Origin: Spirochaetota bacterium
GTDB lineage: Bacteria; Spirochaetota; B62-G9; DRHN01
Assembly: GCA_011049595.1 (NCBI GenBank)
Contig: DRHN01000521.1
Coordinates: 1-37,928, forward strand
Length of the DNA: 37,928 nt
Direction of reading: 5' to 3'
Shown: piece by piece, positions 16,668 to 25,670 of the stretch
Layout of the letters: each line of letters begins with the position of its first letter
Numbering within the stretch: position 1 is the first letter of the stretch
Made by a program: the position numbers and the translations under genes
The notes under the pieces: generated by a model
What the model was told of the DNA's origin: nothing
What the model saw: the letters and a program-made list of their open reading frames with translations, nothing else
Databases searched by the model: none

Positions 16668-17450
16668 ATGCTATGGAAGAAAAAAAGAAAGCTGTGGGGA
16701 AAATATGATATATCACCCGTTTTAAAGTCGTGGGAATATGATCTGCGGCAGGATATGATGGTGAGGCGCGTGCCCGGTAAGGATGGCAAAATGAAGGTAC
16801 AGATGCGTCTTGACCTCGGAATATTACAGATGGAAGAAGAAGGAAGACCCGACGGGAAAAAACCGCACGGAATGGAGTCTTTACTGACATATTTTGAAAA
16901 TATCACCAAGAGGTTAGCAGTCAAACAGGGATCTGCCTCGGATTTCAAACTCGATAAAGATGACTGCTACGCGCTGCAGCAGGAAGGCATTCAATTTTAC
17001 TATAGATATCTCTGTTTTTTTCAGCTCGGGGATTACAAACGTGCCGAGAGGGATACAGCCCGGAATCTGCGGCTGTTCGATTTTGTAAAGAGGCACGCTT
17101 CGGATAAGCATAATATCGAAGAGTTTGAGCAGTACAGGCCTTATGTAATGATGATGAACACTCGCGCGAAAGTGTTGAATGCACTGAAATCCAAGGACAC
17201 CAGAACCGCGGTCAATGAAATAAATCAGGGAATTACAAAAATTGAAAATGAATATGAAAAGGACGGTCCGCTTTCGAGCCACCCTAAAACTGAGGTAGCA
17301 TTTTTAAAAAATTGGGCTGAAGAAATAATAAAAAGATTTACACCCACAAAAAAACAGCGGCTGAATGAGGAACTTCGTTCAGCTGTTGAAAATGAGGAAT
17401 TTGAAAAAGCCGCGAAAATCAGGGATAAGCTCAACAAATTAAAACAATAG
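16668..17450 (+). CDS. UvrB/UvrC-motif (UVR) protein of unknown function
   Basis: This 260-aa soluble protein has a C-terminal UVR helix pair (LNEELRSAVENEEFEKAAKIRDKLNKL), the motif that mediates UvrB-UvrC contact and also occurs in McsA and Clp adaptors. The N-terminal half contains KYDISPVLKSWEYDLRQDMMVRRVPGKDGKMKVQMRLDLGILQMEEEGRPDGKKPHGMESLLTYFE. I know this type of block from unnamed UVR-motif proteins in several anaerobic phyla, without an assigned role. The middle is helical and TPR-like (YYRYLCFFQLGDYKRAERDT). The track starts at 16635; I prefer the ATG at 16668, which has AAGGG seven bases upstream. It does not carry nuclease or ATPase motifs. Repeat R2 ends 38 bp upstream. Confidence 0.8.
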   Translation: MLWKKKRKLWGKYDISPVLKSWEYDLRQDMMVRRVPGKDGKMKVQMRLDLGILQMEEEGRPDGKKPHGMESLLTYFENITKRLAVKQGSASDFKLDKDDCYALQQEGIQFYYRYLCFFQLGDYKRAERDTARNLRLFDFVKRHASDKHNIEEFEQYRPYVMMMNTRAKVLNALKSKDTRTAVNEINQGITKIENEYEKDGPLSSHPKTEVAFLKNWAEEIIKRFTPTKKQRLNEELRSAVENEEFEKAAKIRDKLNKLKQ

Positions 17451-17560
17451 CACACCGCCGGGGTACGTGCCGGGAGAAGTGCTTGCCAAGGGCCAAATAC
17501 CACCGGTGAGTTTGTCTTCAAATTTTGTTCTGCCGGGGCTTCTGATTTAAAAAAATCCTG

Positions 17561-18187
17561 TCACCGGATGAAGTTTTTTTTCCTGAACTTGAGAAAATAT
17601 ATCTCTCTTCCCTCTTTTTCAAATCTTTCCTGAAACAGTGTTTTTGAGTATGAATCCGGGTATAAAGAATTTTCATCTTGGCGGGTACACTGAAAATTTC
17701 CATTCTTTTTGAACTCTTCAAGTATCAACTCTCTGTACTCGGGGAAATCAGTTGCAAGTGTAACGGTTCCCCCCTGTACTAAACAGTAATGGAGCATGTT
17801 TATGAACGCGGCCTTAAGAAGCCTGTGTTTGTGGTGCCTTTTTTTCGGCCAGGGGTCAGGGAATAATATTATAAATTCACTGACGATTTGTTCAAATAGA
17901 AATTCCCAGACGAACCTGCGTGCGTCGCCTTTGAATACTACAATATTTTCCAATGCCCGTTTTTCAATTTTTGAATGAAATCTTTTAGCTCTCCCGTTGA
18001 GGATCTCTGTCCCGATAAAATTCCTGCCGGGACATTCACGGGCCCGGTCTACCAGGAAATGACCATTGCCGGAACCGATTTCAATGGTAATAGGATTCCT
18101 GTTCCCGAAAATACTATAGTAAAACGATAGAGCTTCCTCTTTATTTTCCGGCGGAATTACATCTGCAATGTAAATAAGATCGCTCAT
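17561..18187 (-). CDS. trmB: tRNA (guanine-N7-)-methyltransferase
   Basis: This 208-aa SAM-dependent enzyme methylates G46 of tRNA. The SAM site ITIEIGSGNGHFLVDRA (about 34-50), the second strand motif IGTEI, and the family signature FPDPWPKKRHHKHRLLK (about 111-127) are all present, followed by GGTVTLATDFPEY. Length and order of motifs are normal for TrmB. The stop faces the UVR gene with 110 bp between; the gene is divergent from nagA, with 105 bp of AT-rich sequence between the two starts. It appears to be monocistronic. Confidence 0.95.
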   Translation of the reverse strand: MSDLIYIADVIPPENKEEALSFYYSIFGNRNPITIEIGSGNGHFLVDRARECPGRNFIGTEILNGRAKRFHSKIEKRALENIVVFKGDARRFVWEFLFEQIVSEFIILFPDPWPKKRHHKHRLLKAAFINMLHYCLVQGGTVTLATDFPEYRELILEEFKKNGNFQCTRQDENSLYPDSYSKTLFQERFEKEGREIYFLKFRKKNFIR

Positions 18188-18292
18188 ATATGTGATCTGT
18201 CGATTAAAATATTTCTTGATTATCTTTTAAATATACAATTTAATGAAAGTGAGGAATTTTTCAAAACCTAATATCAACGCGGGATAATAATT

Positions 18293-19453
18293 ATGTCAGA
18301 TAATTTGTTGATCACAAATTGCGAGCTTTTTTATTCAAAAGAAACAGCTGAAACAGTGTCTCTGGTAATCGAGGATGGTACTATTTCGGGGATTGAGAAA
18401 TCCGGGCGAGAAGATGTAAACCGGGTAACTCTCAACGCGGAAAACCGTATCATTGCCCCGGGTTTTATTGACGTGCATATTCAGGGCGCCGGCGGCGCGG
18501 ATGTGCTGGACAGCACGCCTGAGGCATTAAAGACAATCGCAAAGACCTGTGCCCGTTACGGAACTACAAGTTTTTTAGCGACAACGGTATATCGCCCTGA
18601 AGGGGATAACAGGCATCTGGGGGTTGTGGCCGACTGCACCGGGAAAGATCTTGGAGGCGCGAATCTTTTAGGGCTGCACCTTGAAGGCCCTTTTATTTGC
18701 CCCGAGAAGAGAGGTATGATATTACCTGAAAGTATTTGCGCTCCGTCAGGCCAGGTGTTGAAAAAAATTCTCGGTCTTTCAAAGGATACATTAAAGATCA
18801 TGACTATTGCGCCGGAGCTTGAGGGAAGCCTTGATACTATTAAACAGCTTGCGGCGTCAGGCGTGGTTGCATCATTCGGACATTCAAATGCCACATACGA
18901 TGAGGCTGTGAAAGGGATCGGGGCCGGAATATCCCATGTTACCCATCTGTTTAACGCGATGCCATCCCTTCATCACCGCGCACCGGGCCCTCTTTTGGCT
19001 ATTTTTAAAACAGAAACGGTGAGTGTCCAGGTTATCCCGGACGGTGTCCATCTTCACCCCAGGGTATTGAAATTCGCATATGAATTGATAGACGGCGACC
19101 GGTTTACGGCTATCACGGACGGTATGAGGCCCATGGGTCTTCCGGATGGCGTATACGTTTACAATGGTGTTGAATATGAATCAAAGAAGGGGGTGACACG
19201 ATATTTTGACGGTACTCTGATCGGGACTTCACTTGGTTTTATCCAGCTTGTTCTACGGCTTATGGAGTTTACGCACTGCACACTGGAGGCCGCCGTAAAA
19301 ACCGCGACGAAAAACCCGGCCAAAGCCCTGGGTGTCTGGAACCGCAAAGGTGCGATAGCGGTCGGAAAGGATGCCGATCTTGTTATCCTGGACCATGATT
19401 ATTCTGTGTGGGCAACGATCGTCGGAGGCAGGGTCGTTTTTAAGAAGAAATGA
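18293..19453 (+). CDS. nagA: N-acetylglucosamine-6-phosphate deacetylase
   Basis: This 386-aa amidohydrolase converts GlcNAc-6-phosphate to glucosamine-6-phosphate, feeding amino-sugar use and cell-wall recycling. Recognisable motifs include PGFIDVHIQGAGGADVLD near residue 58, LLGLHLEGPFICPEKRG with the metal-binding Glu, ASFGHSNATYDEA with a metal His, VTHLFNAMPSLHHRAPG, ITDGMRPMGLPDG with the catalytic Asp, and the C-terminal NPAKALGVWNRKGAIAVGKDADLVILD. The length is standard. GlmS, coded later in the window, makes the same product by synthesis. No nagB or phosphotransferase gene is adjacent. It is probably transcribed alone. Confidence 0.95.
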   Translation: MSDNLLITNCELFYSKETAETVSLVIEDGTISGIEKSGREDVNRVTLNAENRIIAPGFIDVHIQGAGGADVLDSTPEALKTIAKTCARYGTTSFLATTVYRPEGDNRHLGVVADCTGKDLGGANLLGLHLEGPFICPEKRGMILPESICAPSGQVLKKILGLSKDTLKIMTIAPELEGSLDTIKQLAASGVVASFGHSNATYDEAVKGIGAGISHVTHLFNAMPSLHHRAPGPLLAIFKTETVSVQVIPDGVHLHPRVLKFAYELIDGDRFTAITDGMRPMGLPDGVYVYNGVEYESKKGVTRYFDGTLIGTSLGFIQLVLRLMEFTHCTLEAAVKTATKNPAKALGVWNRKGAIAVGKDADLVILDHDYSVWATIVGGRVVFKKK

Positions 19454-19494
19454 TTACGCGGGTTTCCCGGTTTTAAATGACATGGAGACCCAAA

Positions 19495-19757
19495 AATTAG
19501 TTCCCGGTGACAACTTCGCTTGCGACTAAGTCGGGCAAGCCCGACATCGTCGGGTGCCCCGAAGTAGCCGGTTGTAAACCGGCGTAGTCACCAGTTCACT
19601 TTATTGAGCTGCTTCACCGCGACTAATTAGTTCTATTTAACTGTTTATATTTTCCAAATTGATTATCTTAAGAATACTTAGTTAATTAAAAATACTAATT
19701 AAGCCGGGCAAGCCCGGCTACTACGTGTGCTACACGGCGTGGCACCAAGAACTAATT
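19495..19757. repeat. MITE-like intergenic repeat, copy R3 (longest copy)
   Basis: This 263-bp element fills almost all of the 322-bp gap between nagA and dodecin. Termini AATTAGTTCCCGGTG and CACCAAGAACTAATT are inverted repeats (13 of 15). It reads as two joined units meeting at the internal GCGACTAATTAGTTC (about 19618-19632): one with GTCGGGCAAGCCCGAC, one with CCGGGCAAGCCCGG. The block TTGAGCTGCTTCACCGCGACTAAT matches R1 and R4, and TTAAGAATACTTAGTTA...AATTAAGCCGGGCAAGCCCG matches R4. It is non-coding and ends 18 bp before the dodecin ATG. Confidence 0.85.
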
Positions 19758-19775
19758 ATACAAAGGAGAGAGGGC

Positions 19776-19991
19776 ATGGCAGACAGTGTTTACAAAGTCA
19801 TTGAGCTTGTAGGTACAAGTGATGTTTCATGGGAGCAGGCTGCTAAAAATGCAGTTGAAGCAGCAGGCAAAAGTCTCAAGAATTTGCGAATAGCGGAAAT
19901 AAACAAACTGGACATGAAAGTGGAGAACGGCGGTGTCACTGCTTTTCGTGCGAGGGTGAATCTGTCCTTTAAAATTGAAAATATCGTTTGA
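19776..19991 (+). CDS. Dodecin (flavin-storage protein)
   Basis: This 71-aa protein belongs to the dodecin family, small proteins that form hollow dodecamers binding and storing flavins. The full pattern is present: VYKVIELVGTSDVSWEQAAKNAVEAAGKSL with the flavin-stacking Trp, then LRIAEINKLDMKVENGGVTAFRARVNLSFKIE. The track starts 17 codons earlier inside the repeat; the ATG at 19776 with a strong AAAGGAGAG ribosome site is the true start. Repeat R3 ends 18 bp upstream, so the gene's promoter must lie in or just beyond the repeat. Dodecins often respond to stress and may buffer free flavin. Confidence 0.92.
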   Translation: MADSVYKVIELVGTSDVSWEQAAKNAVEAAGKSLKNLRIAEINKLDMKVENGGVTAFRARVNLSFKIENIV

Positions 19992-20061
19992 AAAGGGCAA
20001 AATATTTACCGCGGTTCGGGGCTGCAGGGTAAAATAAAAGCCTGGTTGCTGCCGGTCCTGC

Positions 20062-23000
20062 TTAGCCCTGCAAATTACAGGCGTATTTTTTTGCCTGATA
20101 CATCATAGCCTGCAGCTTTGTGTCTATACTGGTATCTTCCTGGCCGTCATAGGCTATGTTTATCCACGGTATGTTGTTGAAATCTTTGCGGAAAATCGGA
20201 GTTACAGCCGTGGTGAAAGTTTCCGGCATACAGGTAAACGGCATGATGTTCACTATACCGGAAATCCCCGTTTTTACCTGACCGGCATGGCTTCCGAGAA
20301 GAATAGCCGGCTGCCCGTCGTAACTTTTGTCAATGTACGGGGAGCACAGCTCGAGGCATTCTTTAAGCTCTGTGTCCCGGAAAATATCTATATCGTCTTT
20401 TACAAGATCGACAAATCCTTTCTCAATTGAGTGCTGGTAGATCCACTGAATTTTTGATTTTATCAAACCCTTCAGGTTCCGGTTCCAGACACTGTCTCTC
20501 CAGTAGCGGTACGTTGAATAGGTTATCCATTCACGCATCGGGGTGACAAGAATTTCAGCACCGAGTTTTTCCAGTTTGTCCGCGATATACCCGTTGCAGG
20601 ACGGGTTGTCACGCATGTAAACTTCACCGGTGATCGATATTATGGGCCTTCTCGGGCTGTCAGTTACCGGGATCCCTTTAAAAGCCTCCCTCGCCCTGAC
20701 AAGGATATCAGTCATATCTTTTGCCCCGTTTACTATCGATCCTTCAAACTCGCGTAAATATTTTTGATAGGTCTTTTCAGTATCGCCTTTATTGGTTTCA
20801 TAAGGTCTTTTTTCCTGAAGAAACTTTCTCAAAATATCGACAATGATAATCCCTTTCCAGGCAAGTTTGCGGAATGTTGTCCCCTGGCCGTCCGACAGGC
20901 CTTCATAGGAATTATCGTTTCCCGGGGATATTATCTCAACATTGGTGTATCCAAGATGATCGAAAATTATCCTCTGCAGCTTGTTGTACTGCCCGAAACG
21001 GCAGGGCCCGTTGTGGTCCGGCATAAAGAAACTCGCCTTTTCCGGTTCGAATCCGAGTTCCAGTATTTTTCTCAAAAAAGCGCCCGTAGTGCATACAAAA
21101 GGAAAACATTCTTTCGAGGATGTGTGTTTTCTACCGAGCTCGAGTGATCTTTCATCCTGCGGCGGAAGGACCTGCGCGTTGACACCGCAGTGCCTCGATG
21201 CCGCGGCCAGCACGTAAGCATGATCGGACATATACGGGAAATACAGGACTCTGTCCTTATCAAAATGACTGCGCATCGAGCCGGGCAGGAAGCTTTTTTC
21301 TTTTTTCCTGATGGTCTGTCCGTTGCTTGAAAGGCTGTCAAGAAACGCCTCGCAGCGGGTGATCATACCGGCGTCAGCGCTGTGCTCATCGACTTCAAGC
21401 TGCAGATAAGGTTTGTCTTTCATTTCCTCCCGTACGAAGTGGATCAGAAACGAATCAGGACCGCATCTGAAATTCCCGAGAAACACAGCATTAAGATCTT
21501 TGTTTCTCGCGATTATCCTCGAGGCCGCCAGGATATTGCGTCCGTTCGGCCAGTACATCATGCTGTAGTCATTATATATGTTTTCCTCACTTAAAGGCAA
21601 AAAGTCGATCGGTATTGGAAGGACATCGAGATTTATGAGTTTTTCGACAAGATGGAGGTTCATCTCGGGATCATTTGTGTTGTAGGGTCTGCCGATGATG
21701 ACAACAGACTTCTTACCTTCGGGCAGATCTTTCAACACCTCATGCCCACGGGTTTCCAGTTTACGCTCAAACTCTGTCTGCGTCCGGTCGGCTTTCTTCA
21801 TGGCTTTCAGGGTCTTTGCTTTTGATATATTGAACTTCTCGCTCATATAAGATGAGATTTCCTTGTTCAAGATCTTTCCGGTGTACTTGAAATGGAACAC
21901 GGGGATCAGGAGCTTTTTTACAGCCTCGTTGTCCCTGAGGCCTGCTCTCGCCATGTACGGAAAGGTCTGCACCCAGGGGCAGTTGTAGTTTTTTGTTGGG
22001 TTGATCTTTTCGGCTTTTGAGTCGATTATGGACGGCAGGAAAATATAATCCGTGCCTTTTGTGAGCAGGTCGTACACATGCCCGTGCATTACGCCGCAGG
22101 GAAAGCATGTCTCTGCCTGCTGTTTTTCCAGGGACTCGGTTATGAGTTTGCGGTTAGTAGAGCTTGAAAGAACTATCCGGAACCCGAGCTCCTTAAAAAA
22201 CGTGCGCCAATAGGGAAACTGCTGATAAAAAACCATTAGCCCGCGGGGAATCCCGATCGTCGGTCGCCCGTCAGGGAGTTCTTCTGTGAAGTCGCCCAGC
22301 AGTAAATTCAGACGTTCCTTGAAAAGATTTGGAATATTTTTTCCTTTGCCTTTTCTCTCCTCCACCTCGTACCTTTCACACCTGCCGCCGTAGAAAAGGG
22401 GCTTGTCCTCACCTTCGATCTTTACACTGCGTATCTCGCACTGGTTGGAACAGTATTTACATGTAAAATTATTCACCGAATAAGAAGCCGCGCTGCGCCT
22501 GAATCCTTTAAACTTTGTCTCTTTGCCCTTTATAGTTTTTCTGGCAAGGATTGCGGCACCGATCGCGCCCGTTACATCGAAGTGGGGCGGAACTGTAATA
22601 GGTTTACCTGTCACTTTTTCAAAGGCTGCTATAACGGATTTGTTGTTTGTAACGCCGCCCTGAAAAAATATCCGGTTCCCGATGCGTTTTTTCCCTACAA
22701 CTTTCAGGATATAGTTGTAGACAATGGAATAGGCGAGACCGCTTATAAGGCTTTCCTTTTTTACGCCCGACTGTTGATGCGCGTTGAGATCGGATTCCAT
22801 GAACACGGTGCACCTGTCTCCCAGACGTGCAGGTTTGTCGGCTTCCAGCGCTATTTTCCCGAAATCTGTTATTTTGATATCGAGCTTTTCCGCCTGCTCT
22901 TCGAGGAAAGACCCGGTACCGGCCGCACAGACCTTGTTCATCTCAAAATCCACAACGATTCCGTTGTCAATGCTGATATACTTGGAGTCCTGTCCCCCGA

Positions 23001-24261
23001 TCTCGAATATCGTGTCAACTTTCGGATCGTAGGCTATTGCGGCGGTAGCCTGGGCCGTAATCTCGTTCTGGATCGTGTCCGCCCCGATGAAATCGCCTGT
23101 AAGGTAACGGCCCGAGCCGGTCGTTCCGACCGAAGTTACTCTGACCTTGTCGCCGATCTCATCGTATATTTCGGACAGCCCTTTTTTTATTGCTTCAAGC
23201 GGCCGGGATGCGGTTGGGAGATAACTTCTGGCTACGACATTGTTTTCATCATCGATCAGCACCACGTTTGTGCTTAATGAACCGACATCCAAACCCAGGG
23301 AAACTTCCAGCTTATCTTTTCCGGTATTTTTATACACCGTGTTTTTGTGAGCGTTTGAAGGGGGGTTTAATATGAGGCGCTCTAAATGATCATTATTTGT
23401 TGAGCTGCTTTTTAGATAATCGTCCAGATATTGCAGTCCCTTGAAGGAGCTTTTGATTTCCGGCGGGTTGTCGATAATGTGGAAAACGGAGCCGATAGCG
23501 CCCATTGAAGCATGATATTCGGGAATTATCATTTCCTGGGGACCCAGTTCGAAGATCTCCCTAAAGGCTCTGATCATGCCGGTGTTCGCTGCGACACCGC
23601 CCTGAAAACTTACAGGTTTATCAAGCGGCTTGCCGTGGGCGAGGCTGCTTTTGTAATTTCTCGCAACCGCGAAACACAGGCCCGCGACAATGTCGTAAAC
23701 TGGAGTGGCTATCTGCTGAAGGTGTATCATGTCGCTTTTCGCAAACACGCTGCACCTTCCGGCTATCCTCGGGGGGTTCTTCGATTTTAACGCGAGTTCA
23801 CCAAACTCCTTTTCTATCGAGACTTCTATCCGTTTTGCCTGCTGGTCCAGGAAAGAGCCTGTTCCGGCAGCGCAGATACTGTTCATTGCAAAATCGGTAA
23901 GGCCGGACCTGCCTTCACCCGTGTCCATAAAAATAAGTTTCGAATCCTCCCCACCCATTTCAATGATTGTTTTTACCTGCGGGTACAAGCAGTGCACGGA
24001 TGCTGCCTGGGCCACAAGCTCGTTTACGTAATAACCTCCTATCAGCTCGACACCAAGAAGACCGCCCGTGCCGGTAACGGCAATATCGGTTATGGTTTCA
24101 TATTCATATCTGTCCAGGATCCGTTCAAGAATTTTTTTTAATAGATGGAAGGGTTTTCCATGGCAGTAATCGTAATGAACTTCCACTACTTTCCGGTTAT
24201 TATCCATTATTACAGAATTAATAGACACTGACCCTATATCAAGACCAATGTAGTATTTCAT
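20062..24261 (-). CDS. Giant acyl-CoA dehydratase activase (double ASKHA + DUF2229 + HgdB-like)
   Basis: This 1399-aa protein has two activase (BadF/BadG/BcrA/BcrD) domains in tandem, about 1-280 and 320-590. Each has an ATPase start (YYIGLDIGSVS; SLGLDVGSLS), a middle signature (EMGGEDSKL; EIGGQDSKY), and the cysteines CAAGTGSF and GRCSVF or DRCTVF that bind the [4Fe-4S] cluster in HgdC-type activators. A Cys-rich linker (FTCKYCSNQCEI, GGRCERYE) leads to the DUF2229 part (IGIPRGLMVFYQQFPYWRTFF, ETCFPCG), then an HgdB-like part with KECFPFVCTTG and CNGYIADKLEKLGAEI. In family knowledge, activators transfer an electron at ATP cost to 2-hydroxyacyl-CoA dehydratases or similar enzymes. No dehydratase subunit gene lies nearby, so the substrate is unknown. 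The protein is probably cytoplasmic, oxygen-sensitive and monocistronic. Confidence 0.93.
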   Translation of the reverse strand: MKYYIGLDIGSVSINSVIMDNNRKVVEVHYDYCHGKPFHLLKKILERILDRYEYETITDIAVTGTGGLLGVELIGGYYVNELVAQAASVHCLYPQVKTIIEMGGEDSKLIFMDTGEGRSGLTDFAMNSICAAGTGSFLDQQAKRIEVSIEKEFGELALKSKNPPRIAGRCSVFAKSDMIHLQQIATPVYDIVAGLCFAVARNYKSSLAHGKPLDKPVSFQGGVAANTGMIRAFREIFELGPQEMIIPEYHASMGAIGSVFHIIDNPPEIKSSFKGLQYLDDYLKSSSTNNDHLERLILNPPSNAHKNTVYKNTGKDKLEVSLGLDVGSLSTNVVLIDDENNVVARSYLPTASRPLEAIKKGLSEIYDEIGDKVRVTSVGTTGSGRYLTGDFIGADTIQNEITAQATAAIAYDPKVDTIFEIGGQDSKYISIDNGIVVDFEMNKVCAAGTGSFLEEQAEKLDIKITDFGKIALEADKPARLGDRCTVFMESDLNAHQQSGVKKESLISGLAYSIVYNYILKVVGKKRIGNRIFFQGGVTNNKSVIAAFEKVTGKPITVPPHFDVTGAIGAAILARKTIKGKETKFKGFRRSAASYSVNNFTCKYCSNQCEIRSVKIEGEDKPLFYGGRCERYEVEERKGKGKNIPNLFKERLNLLLGDFTEELPDGRPTIGIPRGLMVFYQQFPYWRTFFKELGFRIVLSSSTNRKLITESLEKQQAETCFPCGVMHGHVYDLLTKGTDYIFLPSIIDSKAEKINPTKNYNCPWVQTFPYMARAGLRDNEAVKKLLIPVFHFKYTGKILNKEISSYMSEKFNISKAKTLKAMKKADRTQTEFERKLETRGHEVLKDLPEGKKSVVIIGRPYNTNDPEMNLHLVEKLINLDVLPIPIDFLPLSEENIYNDYSMMYWPNGRNILAASRIIARNKDLNAVFLGNFRCGPDSFLIHFVREEMKDKPYLQLEVDEHSADAGMITRCEAFLDSLSSNGQTIRKKEKSFLPGSMRSHFDKDRVLYFPYMSDHAYVLAAASRHCGVNAQVLPPQDERSLELGRKHTSSKECFPFVCTTGAFLRKILELGFEPEKASFFMPDHNGPCRFGQYNKLQRIIFDHLGYTNVEIISPGNDNSYEGLSDGQGTTFRKLAWKGIIIVDILRKFLQEKRPYETNKGDTEKTYQKYLREFEGSIVNGAKDMTDILVRAREAFKGIPVTDSPRRPIISITGEVYMRDNPSCNGYIADKLEKLGAEILVTPMREWITYSTYRYWRDSVWNRNLKGLIKSKIQWIYQHSIEKGFVDLVKDDIDIFRDTELKECLELCSPYIDKSYDGQPAILLGSHAGQVKTGISGIVNIMPFTCMPETFTTAVTPIFRKDFNNIPWINIAYDGQEDTSIDTKLQAMMYQAKKYACNLQG

Positions 24262-24624
24262 AGATGTTGTCCTTATAGAGGTTTAATAAAAGATCAAGTT
24301 AAGTCGACCATTGCGGTTAATTCCTTTTTAATCCGACCCCAACGATTAATTTAATAAAGATTTTGGTTATACATAAATATAATACGATTATCGACTATTA
24401 TTAATTGAATTTTTCATCAATAAAAAAGTATATTACAAATTAATTAAAAAATGCTGTAAGGACACATCGGGGACTGTGTAGCCCCTGAATTTTACAAAAT
24501 TCTATCCGGAACAAAAAATCTTTATTAAGATATTTTGAAATAATCGGAAAGTCAAAAGAAACATACAATTTTTGTAAGGTTAATATTGTTATATTACTAT
24601 ATCTTGAAACGGTGAATTAAAGAC
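24262..24624. other. AT-rich divergent intergenic region, no gene seen
   Basis: This 363-bp gap lies between the starts of the activase gene (minus) and the epimerase gene (plus), so it should hold two promoters. It is very AT-rich. I see no ORF, no clear -35/-10 pair and no repeat copy. One GC-richer spot at about 24466-24490 (CACATCGGGGACTGTGTAGCCCC) could form a short GGGG/CCCC hairpin, but support is weak. Confidence 0.5.
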
Positions 24625-25620
24625 ATGAAAATACTCTTGACCGGCGCAGATGGGTTTTTAGGCAGCAATCTTGTAAGGGAATTATTGGAAAGAGGCCATA
24701 AAGTCCGCGCGCTTGTGGAGCCCGGCCGTGAGAGCGCAAGCCTGAAGGGACTTGATGTGGAGATCTGTCAAGCGGATATTCTGGATCTCCGTAAAGTAAA
24801 AGACGCAGTAAACGGCTGTGGCTCCATTATTCACACGGCCGCAGTTACAGCAACATGGCCTTCACGTTCGAAAATTGTAAAAAAGGTCAATATACAGGGC
24901 ACAAGGAATATAATAGACGCAGCCAAAGAAAGAGGTGTGAGGAGGCTTGTATACGTAGGCTCAGCTAACTCTTTCGGTTTCGGTCCAAAAGAAGACCCTG
25001 GTGATGAAAAAAAACCTTACAGTGCATCCAGGTACGGCCTGGATTACTTTAATTCAAAACATCATGCGCAGTCAATGGTTTTGGAAGAGGTCAGGGATAA
25101 CGGGCTTAAAGCTGTAATCGTCAACCCCACCTTCATGGTCGGACCCTATGACGCAAAACCCGGCTTCGGTGTTATAATTCTTGCCATTTACATGGGGCGC
25201 ATGCCGGGATGCGCGGCCGGAGGCAGAAATTACATACATGTCAGGGATGTGGCAGTCGGAATAGCGAATGCCTATGAAAAGGGGCGGATAGGGGAATGCT
25301 ACATACTGGGAAACCGGAATTTATCCTACAGGGAACTTTTTGACATGATCGCGAATGAAATAGGAGCAAAGGTCCCAAAATTCAACTATCCCGGGATGCT
25401 TATAAAAATATACGGAATGAGCGCTTCTGTATTCGGTACGATCATGAAGAAAAAAAATGTCCTCAGCTTTACTCTGGCAAGGATCGCCTGCGATGAGCAC
25501 TATTACACGGCCCAAAAAGCGGTTAAAGAGCTGGGCTTACCCCAGACCCCAATAGAAACAGCAATAAAAGATGCGTTCCTCTGGTTTAAACAAAATGGAT
25601 ATCTTGAAAAAAAATTTTAA
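24625..25620 (+). CDS. NAD-dependent epimerase/dehydratase, extended SDR (dihydroflavonol reductase or HpnA-like)
   Basis: This 331-aa extended short-chain dehydrogenase has a Rossmann motif GADGFLGSNLVRELLERGH (about 7-25), the acid-strand region CQADILDLRKV, IIHTAAVTA, and the catalytic Tyr-Lys pair in YFNSK (about 150). The sequence then reads IVNPTFMVGPYDAKPG and YIHVRDVAVGIANAYEKGRIGECYILGNRNLSY, which is close to dihydroflavonol-4-reductase-like and hopanoid-associated HpnA-like proteins. These act on a ketone or alcohol of a sugar- or terpenoid-like substrate; the true substrate cannot be read from sequence. No clear ribosome site precedes the ATG. The neighbouring classical SDR gene is convergent, with 50 bp between the stops. 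Confidence 0.85.
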   Translation: MKILLTGADGFLGSNLVRELLERGHKVRALVEPGRESASLKGLDVEICQADILDLRKVKDAVNGCGSIIHTAAVTATWPSRSKIVKKVNIQGTRNIIDAAKERGVRRLVYVGSANSFGFGPKEDPGDEKKPYSASRYGLDYFNSKHHAQSMVLEEVRDNGLKAVIVNPTFMVGPYDAKPGFGVIILAIYMGRMPGCAAGGRNYIHVRDVAVGIANAYEKGRIGECYILGNRNLSYRELFDMIANEIGAKVPKFNYPGMLIKIYGMSASVFGTIMKKKNVLSFTLARIACDEHYYTAQKAVKELGLPQTPIETAIKDAFLWFKQNGYLEKKF

Positions 25621-25670
25621 AAAAAACTCTTAAACCCAGGGTTTTGGATATCAGCTGCATGATATATCTA

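Noticed and set aside
22582-23277. 231-aa plus-strand ORF
   Set aside because: Antisense shadow of the activase gene, whose motifs are intact across the region.
25625-25645. AAACCCAGGGTTT between the two convergent SDR genes as a terminator
   Set aside because: Stem of six with a two-base loop and no T-run; too weak to call.
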